Of a stretch of DNA of 13,150 nt, positions 8,503-13,150 are shown piece after piece. This DNA is from an uncultured Catenibacterium sp. (GTDB lineage: Bacteria; Bacillota_I; Bacilli_A; Erysipelotrichales; Coprobacillaceae). The DNA is taken from the NCBI GenBank assembly GCA_900764725.1, contig CAAFPB010000496.1, positions 1 through 13,150 on the forward strand, given 5' to 3'. Position 1 is the first letter of the stretch. Each line of letters begins with the position of its first letter. Made by a program: the position numbers and the translations under genes. A model generated the notes under the pieces. The model was not told the DNA's origin. It did no database searches and saw only the letters and a program-made list of their open reading frames with translations.

Positions 8503-9126
8503 TTAATGATCCCCCTTCTTTAGTGCATCCACTAGCTTATATATTTCATCCTTCTTATATTTTAAAGCTACTTTATTTACAACCATTCTTGTAGAAATAT
8601 CAGATATCTTTTCAATGACTTCAAGACCATTGGCCTTAAGTGTAGAGCCTGTTTCTACAATATCTACAATCGCATCAGATAAACCAACAACTGGTCCTAA
8701 CTCTACAGACCCTTCTAATTTAATAATTTCTACATCCTCCTGTTTAGATGCGAAATATTCTTTTGCGGTCTTTGTATATTTAGAAGTAATACGTTTACGA
8801 CGATTAAATGTCTTAGTGCGATATTCTGGGTAAGCCGCTAACGCAAAATAACATTTACCAATCTCTAAATCTAATAACTCATAATAATCATCAAAATCAG
8901 ATTCATCCAAAGTATCCTTACCGACAAATCCAACATCCACAATACCGTGTTCTAGGAAAGTAAGTACATCATTGGCTTTCGCAAATATCATAGAAATACC
9001 ATCTTTAGTTTCTATTAATAATTCACGGTCTTTATTAAAAATAGGATCCATATCAAAGCCCTGTTGTTGTAATAACTTACATACCTGCTTTTCTATTCTT
9101 CCTTTAGTAATCGCAATCTTAATCAT
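8503..9126 (-). CDS. hisG: ATP phosphoribosyltransferase, short-form catalytic subunit HisG
   Basis: Committed step: ATP plus PRPP gives PR-ATP. About 207 residues, the short form that lacks the C-terminal histidine-sensing domain and needs HisZ; hisZ lies immediately upstream. The PRPP loop region reads [19 protein letters not shown] followed by VETGSTL. I chose ATG 9126 ([12 protein letters not shown], the usual N-terminus) over ATG 9135, because the AAAGGAG site (9137-9143) is 10 nt from the former and only 1 nt from the latter. With this start it overlaps hisZ by 8 nt (ATGATTAA). Histidine feedback would act through the HisG-HisZ complex, as known for the family. Confidence 0.95.
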   Translation of the reverse strand: MIKIAITKGRIEKQVCKLLQQQGFDMDPIFNKDRELLIETKDGISMIFAKANDVLTFLEHGIVDVGFVGKDTLDESDFDDYYELLDLEIGKCYFALAAYPEYRTKTFNRRKRITSKYTKTAKEYFASKQEDVEIIKLEGSVELGPVVGLSDAIVDIVETGSTLKANGLEVIEKISDISTRMVVNKVALKYKKDEIYKLVDALKKGDH

Positions 9127-10081
9127 TGGCTTCATTCTCCTTTCCTATTGCATCTAATACATTATTTAAATGATATGAGAATCCAATAGAAGGTACGTTC
9201 TTATAGAAATGATCAAATAAATGGTCATAACGTCCTCCCTGGAGAATTGGATGAGCACTATAATAAGAGAAGCCCTTCATCATAATACCTGTATAATAAC
9301 TTCTTTCAGGTACCATACATAAATCAAAGATAATATTCTCTTTATGTTTAGAGAACTCATACAATGATTCCATCTCTTCAATCGCTTCTAGAAGTTCTTC
9401 ATCCTTCACAATCTCTTTCACTTCTCTTAAACATTTAATATCCCCAAAAGCACTAGGAAGAATCAATAAGAGTTTATTTAAATCTTCATCAAAATCATGT
9501 GCTTCTACTAAATGTTTCATATCTGAAGTTTTCTTTTTCTTTAATATATCAGTTAAAGAACGATCCATGACAAGAGCCATTAAACGTTTATAGAACTTCG
9601 CAGAACCAAGTTCTAGCTTTAAATCACTTAAACCAATATTCTGCATTGTCTCTTCAATAAGTGATAAACATTCCTGATCTCCCTCGCGTCCTGGAAGACC
9701 AAATAACTCTATACCACCCTGAAACAATTCAGAACTTCTACCCTTATGTCGCGCCTGAGTACGATATACCTTACCAAAATAACTATAACGTCTTACTTCA
9801 TCTGTATGAGCGTTACTATAAATACGTGCAATAGGTACAGTAAAGTCAGTTCTTAAAGTGATACGCTTACCTTCATGGTTGATGAACTGAAACATTGTTT
9901 CTTCATTTGTCCCAAAACCACTTAATAAGTCTGCATATTCAAATGTAGGTAATAATAGTTCCTGATAATCATGTTCATTAAATGTTCTTCTTAAATGTCC
10001 TTCAATCGTACGCATTAAAGAAGCATCCATTCTAGTCGCATCATTACTTTCTTCAGGAATCAGATATTTAAATTCTTCCAA
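9119..10081 (-). CDS. hisZ: ATP phosphoribosyltransferase regulatory subunit HisZ
   Basis: A histidyl-tRNA-synthetase-like paralogue that binds HisG and confers activity and histidine inhibition; it does not charge tRNA. About 320 residues. Class II synthetase-like motif 2 region: [25 protein letters not shown] in shortened description (FGKVYR then [11 protein letters not shown]), with [11 protein letters not shown] before it. The second histidine-binding element is [11 protein letters not shown], and LQGGRYDHL lies near the C-terminus. It lacks the HisRS anticodon-binding domain, as expected. The frame is open further, to a TTG at 10120, but that start lies inside the attenuator hairpin. TTG 10081 has AAGGGGG (10090-10096) 8 nt upstream and gives the normal [11 protein letters not shown] start. 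First structural gene of the operon. Confidence 0.93.
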   Translation of the reverse strand: MEEFKYLIPEESNDATRMDASLMRTIEGHLRRTFNEHDYQELLLPTFEYADLLSGFGTNEETMFQFINHEGKRITLRTDFTVPIARIYSNAHTDEVRRYSYFGKVYRTQARHKGRSSELFQGGIELFGLPGREGDQECLSLIEETMQNIGLSDLKLELGSAKFYKRLMALVMDRSLTDILKKKKTSDMKHLVEAHDFDEDLNKLLLILPSAFGDIKCLREVKEIVKDEELLEAIEEMESLYEFSKHKENIIFDLCMVPERSYYTGIMMKGFSYYSAHPILQGGRYDHLFDHFYKNVPSIGFSYHLNNVLDAIGKENEAND

Positions 10082-10089
10082 AGTTATGT

Positions 10090-10096
10090 CCCCCTT
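10090..10096 (-). promoter_or_regulatory. hisZ ribosome binding site selecting a TTG start
   Basis: AAGGGGG, 8 nt before TTG 10081. It sits just after the leader terminator, so it is transcribed only when the polymerase reads through. It decides the hisZ start in the absence of a suitable ATG. Confidence 0.7.
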
Positions 10097-10102
10097 ATAT
10101 AT

Positions 10103-10134
10103 AAAAAGGAACAGGTCCAATGACCTGTTCCTTT
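10103..10134 (-). terminator. Leader terminator (attenuator) of the his operon
   Basis: A perfect 13-bp stem (arms 10105-10117 and 10122-10134, AAAGGAACAGGTC with its complement) and a 4-nt loop. On the minus strand it runs into TTTTT (10103-10107) and then an A/T-only stretch. It lies between the His-rich leader peptide and hisZ, with no gene end in front of it other than the leader peptide, so it fits a regulated attenuator. A competing 7-bp pairing (10137-10143 with 10118-10124) would break its upper stem. Confidence 0.85.
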
Positions 10135-10143
10135 ATGTCATTG
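10118..10143 (-). promoter_or_regulatory. Candidate antiterminator stem
   Basis: On the minus strand CAATGAC (10137-10143) is perfectly complementary to GTCATTG (10118-10124), with a 12-nt loop. GTCATTG comprises the loop and the loop-proximal bases of both terminator arms, so the two structures exclude each other. The same upstream arm can also pair with TGTCAT at 10169-10174 (ATGACA at 10136-10141). That gives a choice between antiterminator and anti-antiterminator, judged by complementarity only. Confidence 0.4.
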
Positions 10144-10151
10144 TTTCGTGT

Positions 10152-10202
10152 CCGTTTTTTTGAGTTGTATGACAAAACGGGCTGTATCGATTGATATAAC
10201 CC
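10152..10202 (-). promoter_or_regulatory. Competing leader RNA stems downstream of the His codons
   Basis: Two stems share bases. Stem A: GGGTTATATC (10193-10202, starting at the last base of the leader stop codon) pairs with GATACAGCCC (10179-10188) around the loop AATC; 9 of 10 pairs form, with one G-U pair and one mismatch. Stem B: CCGTTTT (10174-10180) pairs with AAAACGG (10152-10158) in 7 bp. They overlap at two C residues. A ribosome stopped at the His codons or at the stop codon would affect stem A differently. Confidence 0.45.
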
Positions 10203-10258
10203 TAACTAGAACCACGATGGTGATGGTGTAAATTGTTGATAAAAATTGTCTTTTTCAT
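10202..10258 (-). CDS. hisL: His operon leader peptide with four tandem histidines
   Basis: An 18-codon ORF reading MKKTIFINNLHHHHRGSS then TAG. The His codons CAC CAT CAC CAT occupy 10217-10228. ATG 10258 has a strong GAGGTGA ribosome site 6 nt upstream (10265-10271), better than those of several real genes here. The peptide is followed, 67 nt after its stop, by the operon's 13-bp leader terminator and then hisZ. This is the layout of the enterobacterial his leader: a ribosome slowed by lack of charged tRNA-His would change RNA folding so that the terminator does not form. No family name is needed for the peptide itself, since such peptides are unconserved apart from the His run. The role is inferred from layout, not tested. 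Confidence 0.85.
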   Translation of the reverse strand: MKKTIFINNLHHHHRGSS

Positions 10259-10264
10259 AAATAA

Positions 10265-10271
10265 TCACCTC
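10265..10271 (-). promoter_or_regulatory. Ribosome binding site of the leader peptide
   Basis: GAGGTGA, 6 nt before the leader ATG. Its quality supports real translation of the short ORF. Confidence 0.75.
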
Positions 10272-10281
10272 AGTTTTTAAT

Positions 10282-10309
10282 ATACTACCACATTTTGTTT
10301 ATAAAAAAA
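10282..10309 (-). promoter_or_regulatory. Candidate his operon promoter
   Basis: The minus strand has TGGTAGTAT (10282-10290), an extended -10-like sequence; an overlapping alternative is TATATT (10279-10284). The -35 region is only a T-run (10303-10310), so the call is weak. It would start the transcript about 10-17 nt before the leader ATG, like the short leaders elsewhere in this window. No other promoter fits between the upstream terminators and the leader peptide. Confidence 0.4.
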
Positions 10310-10344
10310 AGCATTTTAATGCAAAAAAGAGCCTTAAAAGGCTC
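10303..10344 (-). terminator. Tandem intrinsic terminators after the OhyA-like gene
   Basis: First hairpin: GAGCCTT/AAGGCTC (10329-10344) followed by six T residues (10323-10328). Second hairpin: GCATT/AATGC (10311-10322) followed by eight T residues (10303-10310). Together they insulate the his operon from upstream transcription, which suits an operon controlled at its leader. Confidence 0.8.
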
Positions 10345-10350
10345 TCATAT

Positions 10351-11799
10351 CTAGAAAAACTTATACTCCTTTAATAGGGCTTCTAAATCAGAGCCCTCAA
10401 TACGTTTTAACAACTCTTTTAAGACAAGTCGTTTAGTGAATGATTGACTTTCCATGAATGTTTCATCCCCATATAAAGATGAGAAGACACTTAGATAGTC
10501 TTCAATAGAATAACGATAAGCAGGAATACTTCTTGTGATATGTAATAAGTGATAGACTGCATTCATTGCGGTATGTACATGATAATCAAAGCTTCCTGGA
10601 TATTCATAAGGTAATGTAACACCTTCACCTATATAGGCATAATTTAATCCATTGATGTATGCTTCTGATTTACTATTAGTATATGTATAAGGAACGGTTG
10701 AAGCAGACATCAATGAGAGTTCATTGATTTCACTTTGTGGAATACCTAAGTGATATAGCCATTCTGCACATATTTCATAACCTTTACTTTCTAACATAGA
10801 CTTCTCTACATAATCCCCTGTCTTTTCTGGATGTAATCCATGAAGTAGAATAACACATTCAGTTTCTTTCTGATTCTTATAGTAAGGTTGTCTTGGTATT
10901 GTCCAATTAAGTTCCCAGGCTGATTCATTAACAGGAATAACTCCACCTGTGATATCTTCACCAGAAAGTGGATCTTTATAAAGTATATTTCTTAAGTAAT
11001 GAATAATCTTTTCATCCTGAGTTGTAATGACTGCATGAACCATAGATTCTTTATTTTGACTTGTATTGATAAATAGAAGATCCTCTTTTGTAAGTCCAAT
11101 TGTTTCTTCCATACCTTCACTCTTAATTGTGAAAGCTGTAGCTTTGTTGTTTTCTATTTCTATATGAGTGACTTCAGTATTAAAATGGAAGACAACATGA
11201 TGTGCATCTAGATATTCTATAATAGGTACAATCACTGATTCATATAAACAATACTTAGGAGAAATCATGCCATGTGTTGTCAATATATGCATATAACGAT
11301 GTAATGTCACTTTAAAAGAATAAGCATCATTGACTGGAAATAAAGCATGCCAATAATAGTAGAAGTCAGATTCCATAAATTCCTGGCTAAGGATATCTTT
11401 AATCTGTTTACCTTCTAATTGTTCATCTGAAGTAAAGAAGAAGTGTACAAGTTCTGATATCATTTGATCACTTAATTGTATTTTATGAAGACTCTTCATA
11501 GGTGCATCATGATTTAAATAAGTCATTTCATCTAAAACAGTGAGCCCCTCTGTTTCTATAGAAGGAATGGAACGTAATATATCCCATAAATATAGACTAC
11601 GATCATCTACAAAAGAAAGATAAGACTCATAATGATGGAATGAATCGACTGAATCTATGATATGAATATGTTCACCCTTTAATGAACCATCTCTTAATAA
11701 ATAACAGGCAGTGACTAAACTAGTAAAGTCACTTCCTAATATATACGCATTATGTGCATCAATGTTTTCTCTTTTTCTTGGCTTCACAAATAAATCCAT
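10351..11799 (-). CDS. Divergent, shortened oleate hydratase / myosin-cross-reactive antigen family protein
   Basis: A family match by several long blocks: NAYILGSDFTSLVTACYLLRD (17-37 region), LWDILRSIPS (71-80), FFTSDEQLEGKQIKD (121-135), YCLYESVIVPIIEYL (183-197), TGDYVEKSM and EWLYHLGIP (327-354), SASTVPYTY (366-374) and HTAMNAVYHLL (409-419). Family members are FAD enzymes of roughly 560-590 residues that hydrate unsaturated fatty acids. This one has 482 and lacks the glycine-rich segment after the first strand (GGSLDGAG-type, carrying the catalytic acid), has GSD instead of the GGG dinucleotide turn, and has lost the ITESSTYG-type and MPYITAFFMPR-type stretches. The frame is intact, so it is not an obvious pseudogene. 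Hydratase activity is doubtful. I chose ATG 11799 because GGGGGG lies 6 nt upstream; the frame is open to 11841. A TetR regulator precedes it. Confidence 0.85.
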   Translation of the reverse strand: MDLFVKPRKRENIDAHNAYILGSDFTSLVTACYLLRDGSLKGEHIHIIDSVDSFHHYESYLSFVDDRSLYLWDILRSIPSIETEGLTVLDEMTYLNHDAPMKSLHKIQLSDQMISELVHFFFTSDEQLEGKQIKDILSQEFMESDFYYYWHALFPVNDAYSFKVTLHRYMHILTTHGMISPKYCLYESVIVPIIEYLDAHHVVFHFNTEVTHIEIENNKATAFTIKSEGMEETIGLTKEDLLFINTSQNKESMVHAVITTQDEKIIHYLRNILYKDPLSGEDITGGVIPVNESAWELNWTIPRQPYYKNQKETECVILLHGLHPEKTGDYVEKSMLESKGYEICAEWLYHLGIPQSEINELSLMSASTVPYTYTNSKSEAYINGLNYAYIGEGVTLPYEYPGSFDYHVHTAMNAVYHLLHITRSIPAYRYSIEDYLSVFSSLYGDETFMESQSFTKRLVLKELLKRIEGSDLEALLKEYKFF

Positions 11800-11809
11800 G
11801 GTAATCCCC

Positions 11810-11828
11810 CCTATCCTCATAGTATAGG
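11810..11828 (-). promoter_or_regulatory. -10 element and possible operator of the OhyA-like gene
   Basis: The minus strand has TATACT at 11821-11826, correctly placed before the gene, but no convincing -35. An inverted repeat CCTAT-N9-ATAGG (11810-11828) overlaps it. This could be a binding site for the adjacent TetR protein; it is short and may be chance. Confidence 0.3.
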
Positions 11829-11841
11829 TAAAATAGAACAT

Positions 11842-11874
11842 AAAAAAATAAACATCCCCTATAAGATGTTTATT
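11842..11874 (-). terminator. Intrinsic terminator after the TetR gene
   Basis: A 10-bp stem AATAAACATC/GATGTTTATT (arms 11847-11856 and 11865-11874) with an 8-nt loop, then a T-run on the minus strand (11842-11848). It separates the regulator from the OhyA-like gene. Confidence 0.8.
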
Positions 11875-11898
11875 CTTTATACATTATCATGTTTTTGT

Positions 11899-12456
11899 TT
11901 AGAAAGTTTCATAACGTTTTAAAGCCGCTTTGATATTTCCTTTAATAGCTTTATCTAGTTTACGGATAATAAGTTCTGGGTCCTGTCGCATATCATTATT
12001 GATCCATTCTAATGTAAGACCTACAAAAGAATACTTATAGAAGTTAGCTAGGAATTCTTTATCATCTTCTCTGACATTCATTCCTACAGCCTGTTCATCT
12101 ACAACATCCTTTAATAGCTTATATACAATTCTATAGAGATATGTTTCTACATGTTCACGACTAACAGAACGATAAACATTAGTGACGAATGGTTTATTAT
12201 CTAAAATAGCACCAAAGAGTGCATAAAGACCTTCTTCCCATGTATCAGATGTTTTATGACCCTGTAATACTTCTTCTGCATCCTGAATACATGACCATTC
12301 TACGAGATCATAAATATCCTGGAAATGATAATAGAAAGTCATACGGCTGATACCACAGTCTTCCGCAATATCATTAATAGTGATCTTATCAAGAGGCTTC
12401 TTTAATAATAAATGTTTCAATGATGCTTCAATAGCACGTTTAGTAGTTTGTGACAT
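11899..12456 (-). CDS. TetR/AcrR family transcriptional regulator
   Basis: A 185-residue DNA-binding repressor-type protein. The N-terminal helix-turn-helix, about residues 8-50, has the family pattern: KRAIEASLKHLLLKKPLDKI, then ITINDIAEDCGISRMTFYYHFQD. The remaining 130 residues form the all-helical ligand/dimer domain, resembling the C-terminal type seen in DhaS-like regulators; the ligand is not recognisable. The open frame starts at GTG 12477, but AGGAGG (12463-12468) is 6 nt before ATG 12456, giving MSQTTKRAIE, so I use that. It has its own promoter and terminator. Its position suggests control of itself, the OhyA-like gene or the AEC permease; fatty-acid sensing is only a guess. Confidence 0.9.
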   Translation of the reverse strand: MSQTTKRAIEASLKHLLLKKPLDKITINDIAEDCGISRMTFYYHFQDIYDLVEWSCIQDAEEVLQGHKTSDTWEEGLYALFGAILDNKPFVTNVYRSVSREHVETYLYRIVYKLLKDVVDEQAVGMNVREDDKEFLANFYKYSFVGLTLEWINNDMRQDPELIIRKLDKAIKGNIKAALKRYETF

Positions 12457-12478
12457 TTTTGCCCTCCTTATATTCACT

Positions 12479-12507
12479 ATTATGCACGTTGTTTTTACTT
12501 TTTACAA
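12479..12507 (-). promoter_or_regulatory. Candidate promoter of the TetR gene
   Basis: TTGTAA (12502-12507) and CATAAT (12479-12484) with 17-nt spacing on the minus strand. The -35 coincides with the stop codon of the permease remnant. Transcription would start about 16 nt before ATG 12456. Confidence 0.5.
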
Positions 12508-13044
12508 TAAGAACGTATAGATGACATTAATAATTGGCATAGTAATAATACATAAAAGAACAGATAATGCGTTAATAACCGAACTTTCAAAGGCATGATT
12601 ATCATATAACTGTGCAAACTGAGTCACAGTAGAAGCAGCTGGACCACTGGCTGCAAGTAATGAAATCATTAATACCTGTGAGGCACTTGGGAATAGTTTT
12701 GTCATACCTGTAAGAATAAAGACAAATAAAATAATTGTAGGGAATACAACCAAACGAAGTAAACATACTATATACGCACGTACATTCGTAAATACTTCTT
12801 TCATATTCATACCAGCTAGTAACATACCTACTACAAACATACTAAGTGGTCCCATTAAATTACCCATACCAGATACAGCACTCTGGAACATTGTAGGTAA
12901 TTTAATCTGTAAGAAGAACATAATAATACCTGCCGCAATCGCAATCATATTAATATTCAATAAGATCTTCTTAAAATCAAAATGTGTATCTTCACTAATA
13001 ATGAACTTACAATGTGTCCACAATAATATAGTCTGTACAATCAT
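12502..13044 (-). pseudogene. AEC-family permease (auxin efflux carrier type), N-terminally truncated remnant
   Basis: 180 codons matching the C-terminal part of AEC transporters, which are normally about 300-320 residues with ten membrane helices. The match starts in the middle of a membrane segment (VQTILLWTH, where complete proteins have the VWTxG region). It continues through FKKILLN, LMGPLSMFVVGMLLAGM (the paired helix motif) and the AASGPAASTVTQFAQLY segment, then the last helix. The first ~120-130 residues are missing. Upstream the frame runs only eleven codons into a GC-rich palindrome before a stop, so the coding sequence was interrupted by the mobile-element end next to it. The ATG at 13044 is internal to the original gene and lacks a ribosome site. 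The N-terminal half may lie beyond the window on the far side of the element. Confidence 0.75.
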
Positions 13045-13150
13045 CTGACTACTCCCACGGGCAAGCCCGTGGGGTTCTTACTATCAAGTTTAGCTTATAA
13101 TCGTACATCATTTTCAGACTTTGGAATACAAGTGTAAATCTATTTAAGTA
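13045..13150 (-). mobile_element. Putative right end of an IS200/IS605-type element, partial
   Basis: A 20-nt near-perfect palindrome (13054-13073, CCCACGGGC with GCCCGTGGG, loop about 2-4 nt) is strikingly GC-rich for this genome and lies directly at the break in the AEC gene. On the minus strand it reads GAACCCCACGGGCTTGCCCG then TGGGAGTAGTCAG, the style of the terminal hairpin behind tnpB genes, where the guide (omega) RNA scaffold also ends. The exact junction is about 13044-13050. The remaining 75 bases to the edge hold no recognisable transposase sequence; any tnpB would lie beyond 13150. Confidence 0.55.

Noticed and set aside
8615..9157. Two short plus-strand frames opposite hisG
   Set aside because: Both lie within hisG and its junction with hisZ, and have no motif or ribosome site.
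10135..10300. T-box riboswitch for tRNA-His upstream of hisZ
   Set aside because: The region lacks the conserved T-box bulge sequence (GGTGGNACCGCG-like) and is too short for the stem I specifier loop; a translated His-run peptide explains the layout better.
13054..13073. Palindrome as an intrinsic terminator
   Set aside because: No T-tract follows on either strand, and its GC content and its place at a gene break fit a transposon end better.
13075..13150. C-terminal end of a TnpB protein just before the palindrome
   Set aside because: One minus-strand frame stays open from the window edge through the palindrome, but it reads without any TnpB-like zinc-finger or RuvC residues; it is too short to call.
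1..13150. CRISPR arrays, tRNA or rRNA genes
   Set aside because: No regularly spaced direct repeats and no tRNA-like or rRNA-like stretches were seen on reading both strands by eye.

Overview
The window is a low-GC (roughly mid-30s percent by eye, not computed), densely packed segment in which every convincing gene lies on the minus strand, so transcription runs from high to low coordinates. Short intrinsic-terminator hairpins with long T-tracts, strong AGGAGG-type ribosome sites and a short-form HisG paired with HisZ indicate a Firmicute. Gene content and protein style suggest an Erysipelotrichia-like gut bacterium (Catenibacterium, Kandleria or Sharpea type), but the genus is an inference.

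Layout in transcription order, right to left. (1) About 13045-13150: a GC-rich terminal palindrome that looks like one end of an IS200/IS605-type element. It abuts an AEC-family permease gene that has lost its N-terminal part (12502-13044). (2) A TetR-type regulator (11899-12456) with its own promoter and terminator. (3) A divergent, shortened member of the oleate hydratase / myosin-cross-reactive antigen family (10351-11799), followed by two tandem terminators. (4) The histidine operon. A short leader carries an 18-codon peptide with four consecutive His codons (10202-10258) and an intrinsic terminator (10103-10134), then hisZ-hisG-hisD-hisB-hisH-hisA-hisF-hisIE. The genes overlap or lie within 3 nt of each other, and the operon ends at a terminator at 3879-3905. 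(5) A second unit, murE, hisJ-type PHP phosphatase and a small RepA_N-like winged-helix protein, starts from an extended -10 promoter embedded in the his terminator and stops at a terminator at 1181-1206. (6) A cation diffusion facilitator gene that runs off the left edge.

The his operon encodes ATP phosphoribosyltransferase (HisG with HisZ), HisIE, HisA, the HisH/HisF synthase, HisB and HisD. The PHP phosphatase next door could supply the histidinol-phosphatase step. The aminotransferase HisC is not in the window.

The most notable observation is the operon's leader. In place of a tRNA-His T-box, which is the usual Firmicute arrangement, it has the layout of an enterobacterial-style ribosome-mediated attenuator: strong RBS, peptide with His-His-His-His, several competing stems, terminator, hisZ. 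The second most notable is the oleate-hydratase-like protein, which has lost the glycine-rich FAD and catalytic segments of its family.
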